13,998 nt of DNA from Chloroflexota bacterium (lineage in GTDB: Bacteria > Chloroflexota > Limnocylindria > Limnocylindrales > CSP1-4), in contig JACVXW010000009.1 of NCBI GenBank assembly GCA_015661135.1, positions 1 to 13,998 of the forward strand. The letters run 5' to 3'. The position numbers and the translations under genes are program-made. The notes under the pieces are model-generated. The model did not search any database. It saw only the letters and a list, made by a program, of their open reading frames with translations, and was not told where the DNA came from. Position 1 is the stretch's first letter, and every line of letters starts with the position of its first letter. Shown here piece by piece: positions 1-6,066 of this stretch.

Positions 1-11
1 GCCGGCGCCCG

Positions 12-1268
12 GTGCGCGACGGACGGCATCGGGGCGGCCTTCCCGGTGTCCTGCGGTTCCTGCTCTTCACCGGCATCCTCGCACTGGTCGTCGTGGTCGC
101 CGGATTGACGGCGCTTCGACCGCTGGTCAGGGCCGCCGTCGTCGGCTGGGCATGGGACAACCCCGGATCGCTCCGGGTCTCATTCGTGGCCGACTTCATC
201 CGCGAGGACCTCGGCCCGGTGCTCACCGCGCCGGCCGGGACGGACCCGAGCGAGGTCGTCTTCGAGGTCCAGTCCGGCGACACGCCGCAGGCGCTCGCCG
301 TGCGCCTGGACGACGCCGGCTTCATCCAGTCGCAGCGGGCGTTCGTCTTCACAGCCGTCCAGGACAACCTGGCCGCCAGGCTCCAGGCCGGCCTGTTCCT
401 GCTCCGTCGGGACATGACGCCCGCGGAAGTGGTACGTGCGCTGCTCGAGGCGCGAGTCATCGTGACGACCGTGGAAGTGACGTTCCGTGAAGGCCTTCGG
501 ATCGAGCAGCTGGCCGCCAAGCTTCAGACCGTGACCTCCGGCGTTGATCCGGCGGCGTTCTACGAACTCGCCTCGACGCCGACGGCCGCACTGCTGGCTG
601 ACTACCCGTGGCTCGGCCTGCCCGACGGTGCCAGCCTGGAGGGCTTTCTCTACCCGGCAACCTACACGCTGGTCACCGCGTCGAATGGCGGTCCCTTCAA
701 GGTGACCGAGGCCGAGGACCTCGTCAGGATGATGCTCGACAAGTTCGAAGTTGCGGTTGGTTCGGCGCGTTTGATCGTCCCCGAAAGCCGTGGGCTAACC
801 TTCTATGACGTGATCTCCCTGGCCTCGATCGTGGAACGCGAGGCCGTGATCGACGAGGAGCGTCCGCTCATCGCGGGGGTGTATCAGAACCGTCTGGACG
901 GCAAGGGTGGGTCCAAGACGATCCTCAACGCAGACCCGACCGTCCTCTTCGCGGTCGACACCATGAAGCTCCGCGACCTGCCTTTCGAAGAGTGGGTCAA
1001 TTACTTCTTCTGGAGCGTCCCGGAGGGAGGACTCGGCAAAGTCTCGGTGACCGATGACCTCCGTGGCTATCAGACCTACCAGAATCGAGGCCTGATCCCG
1101 GGGCCCATCTGCACGCCGACGGTGGCCTCGATCGACGCGGCGCTCGAACCGGACACCACATCGGGCTACCTCTATTTCGTGGCGATCCCGGACGGCAGCG
1201 GGCAGCACGCCTTTGCCAAGACGCTGGCGGAGCACAACGCCAACAAGATCAAGTACGGCTACGAGTGA
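12..1268 (+). CDS. mltG: Endolytic murein transglycosylase MltG (YceG-like)
   Basis: MltG is a membrane-anchored lytic transglycosylase that cuts nascent peptidoglycan glycan strands and so sets their length. The product is 418 residues. It has a short basic N-terminus, one membrane anchor at about residues 14-36, a LysM-like subdomain at about 82-160 (VQSGDTPQALAVRLDDAGF), and the YceG catalytic domain after that. The family signature SIVERE lies at residues 272-277 and supplies the catalytic glutamate, most likely Glu275. It is followed by the NADPTV segment, and by GPICTPTVASI and HAFAKTLAEHN near the C-terminus, all typical of the family. The length is somewhat above the 340 residues of the E. 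coli protein. The first visible start is GTG at 12, but the frame stays open to the window edge, so the true start could lie further upstream. The stop overlaps the next gene as GTGA, implying translational coupling. Identity is secure; only the start is uncertain. Confidence 0.95.
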   Translation: MRDGRHRGGLPGVLRFLLFTGILALVVVVAGLTALRPLVRAAVVGWAWDNPGSLRVSFVADFIREDLGPVLTAPAGTDPSEVVFEVQSGDTPQALAVRLDDAGFIQSQRAFVFTAVQDNLAARLQAGLFLLRRDMTPAEVVRALLEARVIVTTVEVTFREGLRIEQLAAKLQTVTSGVDPAAFYELASTPTAALLADYPWLGLPDGASLEGFLYPATYTLVTASNGGPFKVTEAEDLVRMMLDKFEVAVGSARLIVPESRGLTFYDVISLASIVEREAVIDEERPLIAGVYQNRLDGKGGSKTILNADPTVLFAVDTMKLRDLPFEEWVNYFFWSVPEGGLGKVSVTDDLRGYQTYQNRGLIPGPICTPTVASIDAALEPDTTSGYLYFVAIPDGSGQHAFAKTLAEHNANKIKYGYE

Positions 1269-2518
1269 GCGCGGTTCCGCGCGGCTCGACGTCGGCCGCG
1301 TGGCCGCACCCGGCCGACTTCTCGGCGCCACCCACGAGCCACGACCGAGCCCGCTGGGCCGAGGCAGACCGCATCGCCCGGCCGGCGCGCCTCGCAGCGC
1401 TGCGAGCTCGCATGGCCGCCGAGGGCGTGGACGGGTTCTTCGGCCTTCGCTGGGAGCACATGCGCTACCTGACCGGGCTGCCGTTCGACGAGGGCGAGGT
1501 CACGGGTTCCGGCGATTCCGGGAAATTCCTGATCACCGGGCGCGAGTCGATCGTGCTGGCCGATAGCCGGTACACGATCGCCGTGGGTCGGGATGCCCCT
1601 GGGTCAAGGGCGTACCCCGCCGTCGGGCCCCTGGCCGGCCTCTGGCCGGATCTGCTCGCCGACGCCGGCGTCACGAGGGTGGCGGTGGAAGCAATGACCA
1701 TCCCACACCTCGCCTGGGAGCGTCTCCAGGCGGCGGCGCCGGGTGTCGAGTTGGTGCCGGTCGACGGCTGGGTCGAAGCGATCCGGCAGGTCAAGGAGCC
1801 GTCCGAGGTCGAGCGCATCGCGGCCGCTTGCGCCGTCGCGGATCGCGCGCTGGCCTTGCTCCTGCCGTCCATCCGGCCGGGCGTCACAGAGCGCGAGCTC
1901 GCGCTGGACCTGGAGTGGCGGATCCGGACGGGCGGGGCGGAGCGGCTCGCCTTCGATGTCGCCTGCCTCGCCGGCCCCGAGGCTGCCCTGCCGCACGGAT
2001 CGCCGGGCGATCGGCCCGTGCGCAGCGGCGCCGTCCTGCTGTTCGACTTCGGGGCCCAGGTCGCCGGCTATCGAAGCGACATGACCCGGACGATCTTCGT
2101 CGGGGAGCCGTCCGTGCGGGACCTGGCGGTGCACGAGGTCGTCCTCGCCGCACAGTCCGCCGCGATCGACGCCCTGCGCGATGCGCTTGCCGGGGCGCGG
2201 CACGGCGCCCTGTTGCCGTCCGGCCCCGAGATCGACCAGGTCGCGCGCGCCGTGATCGAGGCGGATGGCCGCTGGCCGGCCTACGGGCACGGTCTGGGGC
2301 ACGGCATCGGGATCGCGACGCATGAACTGCCCGGCCTGGGCAGCCGGTCGCCCACCTCGCCCCTGCCGACGCCGACCGTGTTCTCCGTGGAGCCGGGGAT
2401 CTATCTCGAGGGTGAGACGGGCGTCCGGATCGAGGATCTCGTGCACCTCGACGCGGCGGCCGGGGCCCTGGAGCGGCTGACCCGGTTCCCGTCCGGGGTG
2501 GTCGTCGTCGGGGCGTGA
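1265..2518 (+). CDS. Xaa-Pro aminopeptidase/dipeptidase, M24B family (PepP/PapA-like)
   Basis: This is a cytoplasmic metallopeptidase of the pita-bread fold that removes residues next to proline. The 417-residue product has a creatinase-type N-terminal domain (about 38-170) and an M24 catalytic domain (about 178-410). All five expected metal ligands are visible: Asp261 in LLFDFG, Asp272 in SDMTRT, His346 in GHGLGHGIG, Glu376 in SVEPGIY and Glu390 in RIEDLV. An intact di-metal (Mn or Co) centre is therefore expected. The GTG start overlaps the mltG stop by four bases. The first 35 or so residues are Ala/Pro-rich and probably poorly conserved. An M24 peptidase next to efp is a recurrent arrangement in bacteria (for example B. 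subtilis yqhT-efp); here efp lies about 650 bp downstream. Aminopeptidase P and prolidase cannot be told apart from sequence by eye, so no symbol is given. Confidence 0.9.
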   Translation: MSAVPRGSTSAAWPHPADFSAPPTSHDRARWAEADRIARPARLAALRARMAAEGVDGFFGLRWEHMRYLTGLPFDEGEVTGSGDSGKFLITGRESIVLADSRYTIAVGRDAPGSRAYPAVGPLAGLWPDLLADAGVTRVAVEAMTIPHLAWERLQAAAPGVELVPVDGWVEAIRQVKEPSEVERIAAACAVADRALALLLPSIRPGVTERELALDLEWRIRTGGAERLAFDVACLAGPEAALPHGSPGDRPVRSGAVLLFDFGAQVAGYRSDMTRTIFVGEPSVRDLAVHEVVLAAQSAAIDALRDALAGARHGALLPSGPEIDQVARAVIEADGRWPAYGHGLGHGIGIATHELPGLGSRSPTSPLPTPTVFSVEPGIYLEGETGVRIEDLVHLDAAAGALERLTRFPSGVVVVGA

Positions 2519-2536
2519 CCGCGTTTCGGTAGCGTC

Positions 2537-2746
2537 TCAGCTTGAATCCGCGGGCGGGTCCTCGGGACGACGCCACGCCTCCCGCTCACGCCGGCGCTCA
2601 GCCTCTCGCTCGTCAAGGTCTCCCATGTGAACCTGCCCGCGACCGATGCCCGTCGGTTCCGGTGATGTGAATGGCCGGCCCACGATGCGCAAGAGCCGCA
2701 AAGGAAGTCCGGCGATCATGCGCCTAGCGCGTGACAAGGCATCCAT
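2537..2746 (-). CDS. Small basic protein, unknown function (candidate)
   Basis: A 69-residue reading frame on the minus strand converges on the M24 peptidase gene, leaving 18 bp between the stops. It is not recognised as any family. It begins MDALSRARRMIAGLPLRLL. Residues 3-23 form a basic, amphipathic-looking helix that could lie on a membrane or nucleic acid. A Pro/Gly-rich turn follows at about 25-37, then a highly charged Glu/Arg-rich helix at about 44-62 and an acidic tail. The main support is a near-perfect Shine-Dalgarno sequence six bases before this ATG; the frame itself is open further upstream to 2833. Third-position GC is about 70 percent, below the neighbouring genes but compatible with coding. 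It could be a real lineage-specific microprotein or a chance frame with a fortuitous ribosome site. Confidence 0.45.
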   Translation of the reverse strand: MDALSRARRMIAGLPLRLLRIVGRPFTSPEPTGIGRGQVHMGDLDEREAERRREREAWRRPEDPPADSS

Positions 2747-2752
2747 TCGCAC

Positions 2753-2760
2753 ATCCTCCC
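2753..2760 (-). promoter_or_regulatory. Shine-Dalgarno site of the small minus-strand gene
   Basis: On the minus strand GGGAGGAT lies six bases before the ATG at 2746. It is one of the strongest ribosome-binding sequences in the window and is what picks this ATG rather than the longer frame reaching to 2833. Confidence 0.5.
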
Positions 2761-2770
2761 AGGATGGTCG

Positions 2771-2776
2771 ATCATA
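2771..2776 (-). promoter_or_regulatory. Possible -10 element for the small minus-strand gene
   Basis: TATGAT on the minus strand matches the sigma-70 -10 consensus at five of six bases and would give a leader of about 20 bases before the ATG at 2746. No convincing -35 hexamer was found 16-18 bases upstream, so this is a weak call. Confidence 0.25.
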
Positions 2777-3094
2777 ACCCGCGGTCGCACTCGCTCGACT
2801 GGTCAGTCCATCAGCGCGGCGACTTCTTCGCACGTCAGGATGTGATCTGACAGAGATAGTCCCGACCGACGGTTTCCGTCACCCATCCCTCAGCCGACTA
2901 CATGTCGCCAACTTGCCGCCACGTACCCTTCACACGGATGGTTGACAGCGATCGTGGCCTGGCCGGGGACCGGTCCATGCCCGGACGTTCGGGACCGCCC
3001 GAGATCTGTCTCGACGAGTAGTCGGGTGGGGAGTATCTGACGAGGACAGCGGCATCCCGGCGGCGGTCTTCTCGGGGGCACGCTTGTGCTCCGC

Positions 3095-3100
3095 TACAAT
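3095..3100 (+). promoter_or_regulatory. Possible -10 element for efp
   Basis: TACAAT matches the -10 consensus at five of six positions and would start transcription near 3107, leaving a leader of about 67 bases before the efp ATG. No good -35 hexamer is present at 16-18 bp spacing, so the call rests on the -10 alone. Confidence 0.3.
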
Positions 3101-3173
3101 CCGCGGACCATTCCGATCCCCAACCGGCACGCGAGCCTGCGTCGCAGACACCAGCCCAGGAGCCTCCCATCCC

Positions 3174-3731
3174 ATGATCAGCACCGGCGAGCTGCGCAAG
3201 GGCGTCGCCATCGAGCTCGATGGCGACCTCTGGCAGATACTCGATTACCACCACATCAAGATGGGCCGCGGCTCGGCCCAGGTGAAGATCACCCTCCGCA
3301 ACATCAAGCGCGGCCAGACCGTGGAGCGCTCGTTCCAGGCCGGCACGAAGTGGCCACGCGCTTCCATGGAGAAGCGCCCCGTCCAGTTCCTCTACCGCGA
3401 CGACGACGACTTCCACTTCATGGACACGGACAGCTATGACCAGTTCATGCTCCGGGGCGATCAGCTCGCCGACTCGCGGCAGTACCTGAAGGACGGGATG
3501 ATCCTGGATCGGACCACGTACCAGGGCGAGACGATCGGCGTCGAGCTGCCCGTCACCGTGGACCTTCGGGTCACGGAGACGGAGCCGGGTTTCGCCGGCG
3601 ACACGGCGCAGGGTGCCCGGAAGTCGGCCACCCTCGAGAGCGGCCTCATCGTATCCGTGCCGCTGTTCGTCGCCGAGGGCGACACCGTCCGCGTTGACAC
3701 GCGGACCGGCGAGTACCAGACCCGGGTCTGA
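3174..3731 (+). CDS. efp: Translation elongation factor P
   Basis: EF-P binds between the ribosomal P and E sites and promotes peptide bond formation at consecutive prolines. The product is 185 residues, exactly the usual length. It has the N-terminal KOW-like domain (about 3-60) and two OB domains (about 67-121 and 129-184). The start chosen is ATG at 3174, giving the canonical MISTGELRKG opening. An AGGAG lies 11 bases upstream, slightly far. A longer in-frame GTG at 3084 only adds unrelated sequence and is rejected. The exposed loop that reaches the peptidyl-transferase centre reads HHIKMGRGSAQ, so the tip residue is Arg32, where E. coli has a modified lysine in a PGKG context. Downstream, a DinB-fold gene follows after 13 bases, so the two are probably co-transcribed. 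Confidence 0.97.
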   Translation: MISTGELRKGVAIELDGDLWQILDYHHIKMGRGSAQVKITLRNIKRGQTVERSFQAGTKWPRASMEKRPVQFLYRDDDDFHFMDTDSYDQFMLRGDQLADSRQYLKDGMILDRTTYQGETIGVELPVTVDLRVTETEPGFAGDTAQGARKSATLESGLIVSVPLFVAEGDTVRVDTRTGEYQTRV

Positions 3732-3744
3732 CCGGACGCGTTCG

Positions 3745-4272
3745 ATGACCGGGCGTGGCGGCATCGAGGCACTCCTGGACCTCATGAACGACGCCTTCCG
3801 CGGCCACGGCATCGAGGGCACGAACGAAAGCCAGGCGCTCCTGGCGAATCTCGCCTCGGTCCCGGCCGAGGCCTGGCGTGCGGTGCCGGCCGGGGCTGCC
3901 CGATCGATCGAGGCGATGGCCGTCCACGTCGGCGCCTGCAAGGTCATGTACGACGACTACGCCTTCGGGTCAGGAACGCTCCGCTTCGGCACGCCAGAGG
4001 TCGAACCCTTCGCCGATGGCGGGACGCCGGACCAGATCATCGCCTGGCTCGAAGGTGCTCACGGTCATCTCGTCGAGCACGTCGCTGCGCTCGCCGATGA
4101 CGGCGAGCTCGATCAACCCCGGATGACGAACTGGGGCGAGCACCGCCCGACGCGATGGATCGTGGCGGCGATGATCACGCACGACGCTTACCACGCCGGC
4201 GAGATCAACCACCTTCGGAGCCTCCTCGATGGCGACGATCGCTGGCGCTTCGTCCAGCTCGGGTTCGACTGA
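3745..4272 (+). CDS. DinB-fold (YfiT-like) metal-dependent protein
   Basis: This is a 175-residue protein of the DinB/YfiT four-helix-bundle superfamily. Members bind a divalent metal through three histidines, and many are thiol S-transferases using bacillithiol, mycothiol or similar low-molecular-weight thiols. The triad is visible as His61 in AVHVGAC plus His146 and His150 in THDAYHAGEINHLR. The amphipathic pattern before each, and SIEAMAVHVG in the middle, also fit the family. The ATG at 3745 lies 13 bases after the efp stop; a later ATG at 3784 is possible but would cut into the first helix. The stop and the xseA start share one base (TGATG), suggesting coupling. Substrate and partner cannot be read from sequence. 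No DNA-damage role should be inferred from the DinB name, because this family is unrelated to DNA polymerase IV. Confidence 0.82.
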   Translation: MTGRGGIEALLDLMNDAFRGHGIEGTNESQALLANLASVPAEAWRAVPAGAARSIEAMAVHVGACKVMYDDYAFGSGTLRFGTPEVEPFADGGTPDQIIAWLEGAHGHLVEHVAALADDGELDQPRMTNWGEHRPTRWIVAAMITHDAYHAGEINHLRSLLDGDDRWRFVQLGFD

Positions 4273-5627
4273 TGGCGGGGGAGCGCCGGCCAGAGGCAAC
4301 GGGCGGGCGATTCGGGGTTCGGATCCTCGCGGTCAGCGAGGCGGCGAAGGTCCTTGCCTCGCTCATTCGGGCGGACGAGCGGCTGCACGACCTGTGGGTC
4401 GAGGGTGAGGTGGGGCGGGTCACGATCTCGACCGCGGGCCACGCTTACTTCGCGCTCAAGGATGAGAAGGCACAGCTCCCTTGCGTCTGGTTCCGGGACG
4501 ACCGCGTCCGCTCGGCCTTCCAGCCACAGACCGGGCTGCGGGTCGTCGTCCACGGCCGGATGGACCTGTATGAGCCGCAGGGCGCGCTCCAGCTCTATGT
4601 CGAGTCGCTCCAGCCGTCGGGCGTTGGCGATCTCGCCATCCGGTTCGAGGGACTGAAGGCCCGGCTCGCGGCCGAAGGACTGTTCGACGCAGCGCGGAAG
4701 CGTCCGCTACCCGACCGCCCGGCCGCGATTGCCGTCATCACTTCGCCGACCGGTGCCGTCTGGAAGGACGTCTGCACGGTCCTCGCGCGGCGCTGGCCGC
4801 TGACACGGGTCGTGCTCGTCGCCTGCCGGGTGCAGGGGGAGGGGAGTGCCCAGAGCATCGTCGGCGCATTCCGGAACCTGGAGCGCCATGTGGACGACCT
4901 TCGGCACGAGGGCCGCTCGGCCGAGGCACCTGCCGTGACGATCCTGGCCCGCGGCGGGGGTTCCATGGAGGATCTCTGGTCGTTCAACGATGAGCGGGTG
5001 GTGCGGGCAATCGTCGCGCACCCGCTGCCCGTGATAACCGGCGTCGGGCACGAGGCGGACGTGACGCTGGCGGATTTCGTCGCGGACGTCCGCGCCGCTA
5101 CGCCGTCCGCGGCCGCCGAGCTGACCGTTCCGGACCGCCACGAGTTCGCGGCGTCGCTCGCCCGCGGTGCGGAGCGGATGCACGCGGCGGCGGCGCGGAC
5201 CGTGGCCCTCGCCGGGCGCGAAGTGGGTGCGGAGCGGCGCCTCCTAGAGCGGGTCCACCCGGCCGCGCGGCTGGCTGCATCGCGGGAACGGGCCGGGGAA
5301 CTACTCGACCGGGCGACGCGGGCGGCCCGTGATCGGGTGGTCGACGGCCGGCGCCAGGACGAACGCCTCGCGGAACGACTGCCGGCGCTGGTGGCGCGTC
5401 GAACGGCACTGGCGGCGGCGCAGCTCGCGACCGCGGGCGCCGCGCTCGGGGCCCTGGGTCCGGGGGCAACGCTGGAGCGCGGCTACGCGATCGTGCGCCG
5501 GACGGGCGACGGCGCGGTCGTCCGCGATCCGGCCGATGCTCGCGCCGGGACGGACCTGACGGTTAGGGTTGCGCGCGGTGAGTTCCCCGCTACCGCCGGC
5601 GCTTCCGCGAAGCGCTCCGTACGGTGA
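4272..5627 (+). CDS. xseA: Exodeoxyribonuclease VII large subunit
   Basis: XseA is the catalytic subunit of exonuclease VII, a metal-independent single-strand DNA exonuclease that acts from both ends in repair and recombination. Starting at ATG 4272 the product is 451 residues, in the normal range. It has an N-terminal OB-fold ssDNA-binding domain (about 16-110, with GHAYFALKDE), then the catalytic domain. Family motifs are LKARLAAEGLFD, AVITSPTGAVWKD, RGGGSMEDLWSFNDE from Arg227, and VGHEADVTLADFVADVRA with His260 and Asp263. A long Ala/Arg-rich helical region follows, predicted to form the coiled coil that carries small subunits, and then the C-terminal LERGYAIV segment. The longer frame starting at 4155 overlaps the DinB gene and is rejected. 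The stop overlaps a small membrane ORF by GTGA, and xseB lies 126 bases downstream. Confidence 0.95.
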   Translation: MAGERRPEATGGRFGVRILAVSEAAKVLASLIRADERLHDLWVEGEVGRVTISTAGHAYFALKDEKAQLPCVWFRDDRVRSAFQPQTGLRVVVHGRMDLYEPQGALQLYVESLQPSGVGDLAIRFEGLKARLAAEGLFDAARKRPLPDRPAAIAVITSPTGAVWKDVCTVLARRWPLTRVVLVACRVQGEGSAQSIVGAFRNLERHVDDLRHEGRSAEAPAVTILARGGGSMEDLWSFNDERVVRAIVAHPLPVITGVGHEADVTLADFVADVRAATPSAAAELTVPDRHEFAASLARGAERMHAAAARTVALAGREVGAERRLLERVHPAARLAASRERAGELLDRATRAARDRVVDGRRQDERLAERLPALVARRTALAAAQLATAGAALGALGPGATLERGYAIVRRTGDGAVVRDPADARAGTDLTVRVARGEFPATAGASAKRSVR

Positions 5628-5791
5628 CGATCGGCATCGGCGAGATCTTCGCACTCCTTATGTTGAGCGCCATCATTGGAACCATCGGGGTCGCGTTGGG
5701 TATCTTCTTCCTGGCGCCGCGGATCTCGCGGCGGCTGGATCGGCAGGACGTGAATGGCGAGGGCGAGGAAACCGGTGACGGAGACGACTGA
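5624..5791 (+). CDS. 55-residue single-pass membrane protein between xseA and xseB
   Basis: This small frame is easily missed. It opens with GTG at 5624, overlapping the xseA stop as GTGA, and closes with TGA at 5789-5791, inside xseB. The product starts VTIGIGEIFALLMLSAIIGT. It has one strongly hydrophobic segment (about residues 7-31), then a basic stretch (RISRRLDR, about 33-40) and an acidic Gly/Glu/Asp tail. The positive-inside rule predicts the tail in the cytoplasm. Third-position GC is about 80 percent, close to the flanking genes, and the coupled start argues for expression. It is not a recognised family. It may simply be a lineage-specific membrane microprotein carried in the operon; a role linked to exonuclease VII is only a guess from position. 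The alternative is that this is spacer between xseA and xseB that happens to be open. Confidence 0.62.
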   Translation: MTIGIGEIFALLMLSAIIGTIGVALGIFFLAPRISRRLDRQDVNGEGEETGDGDD

Positions 5792-6041
5792 ATCCGCGAT
5801 CGGCAGCCTGTCGTTCGACGACGCCCTGGCCGAACTCCAGCGAACGGTCGCCGAGCTCGAGACAGGCGGCCTTCCCCTTGAGCGCTCGATAGCACTCTAC
5901 GAACGCGGCGTCGCCCTGCACGAGCGGTGCGCTGCGCTCCTTGCCGAGGCTGAGCTGAAGGTCCAGCAACTCGTGACCCGGGCCGGCGGGGCGCTGTCCA
6001 CGATCGATGTCCGGCCCGAGGACGCCCGCGAGGTCGAGTAG
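5754..6041 (+). CDS. xseB: Exodeoxyribonuclease VII small subunit
   Basis: XseB is the small helical subunit; several copies decorate the coiled-coil arm of XseA and are needed for activity. The product is 95 residues from ATG 5754. The family core at about 19-78 has SFDDALAELQRTVAELETGG, then LPLERSIALYERGVALHERC and a Leu-rich final helix. The ATG has AGGA five bases upstream. A GTG at 5775, also with a GAGGA upstream, would give an 88-residue protein starting nearer the conserved core, so the start is uncertain by seven codons. Either start overlaps the membrane ORF (38 or 17 bases). Together with xseA it makes a complete exonuclease VII. A perfect hairpin follows the stop. Confidence 0.93.
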   Translation: MARARKPVTETTESAIGSLSFDDALAELQRTVAELETGGLPLERSIALYERGVALHERCAALLAEAELKVQQLVTRAGGALSTIDVRPEDAREVE

Positions 6042-6043
6042 TC

Positions 6044-6066
6044 GAGCTCTGCCGGCCCGAGAGCTC
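6044..6066. terminator. Hairpin between convergent xseB and cyclase genes
   Basis: GAGCTCT at 6044-6050 and AGAGCTC at 6060-6066 form a perfect 7-bp stem around a nine-base GC-rich loop. It lies just after the xseB stop (6041) and runs into the minus-strand cyclase stop (6065-6067), the expected place for a bidirectional terminator. There is no T-tract on either side, so intrinsic termination would be weak and the call is moderate. Confidence 0.4.

Larger units (their letters stand above)
2747..3173. other. Intergenic region upstream of efp
   Basis: About 430 bases separate the small minus-strand ORF from efp. No conserved ORF, tRNA or clear terminator was seen on either strand. The stretch contains the -10-like sites reported separately and a perfect 10-bp palindrome, GGACCGGTCC, at 2967-2976 with no evident role. 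The open frames crossing it lack any recognisable protein signature. Everything after about 3100 is probably the efp leader. Confidence 0.6.

Noticed and set aside
2942..2947. Perfect -35 hexamer TTGACA
   Set aside because: At 16-18 bp spacing only GC-rich sequence without any -10 similarity is found.
3084..3173. Upstream extension of efp from GTG 3084
   Set aside because: The 30 added residues are unlike any EF-P, and the ATG at 3174 gives the canonical length and N-terminus.
2898..3947. A 349-codon minus-strand frame opposite efp
   Set aside because: It is fully antisense to efp and the DinB gene, both of which have clear family motifs; the translated product has none.
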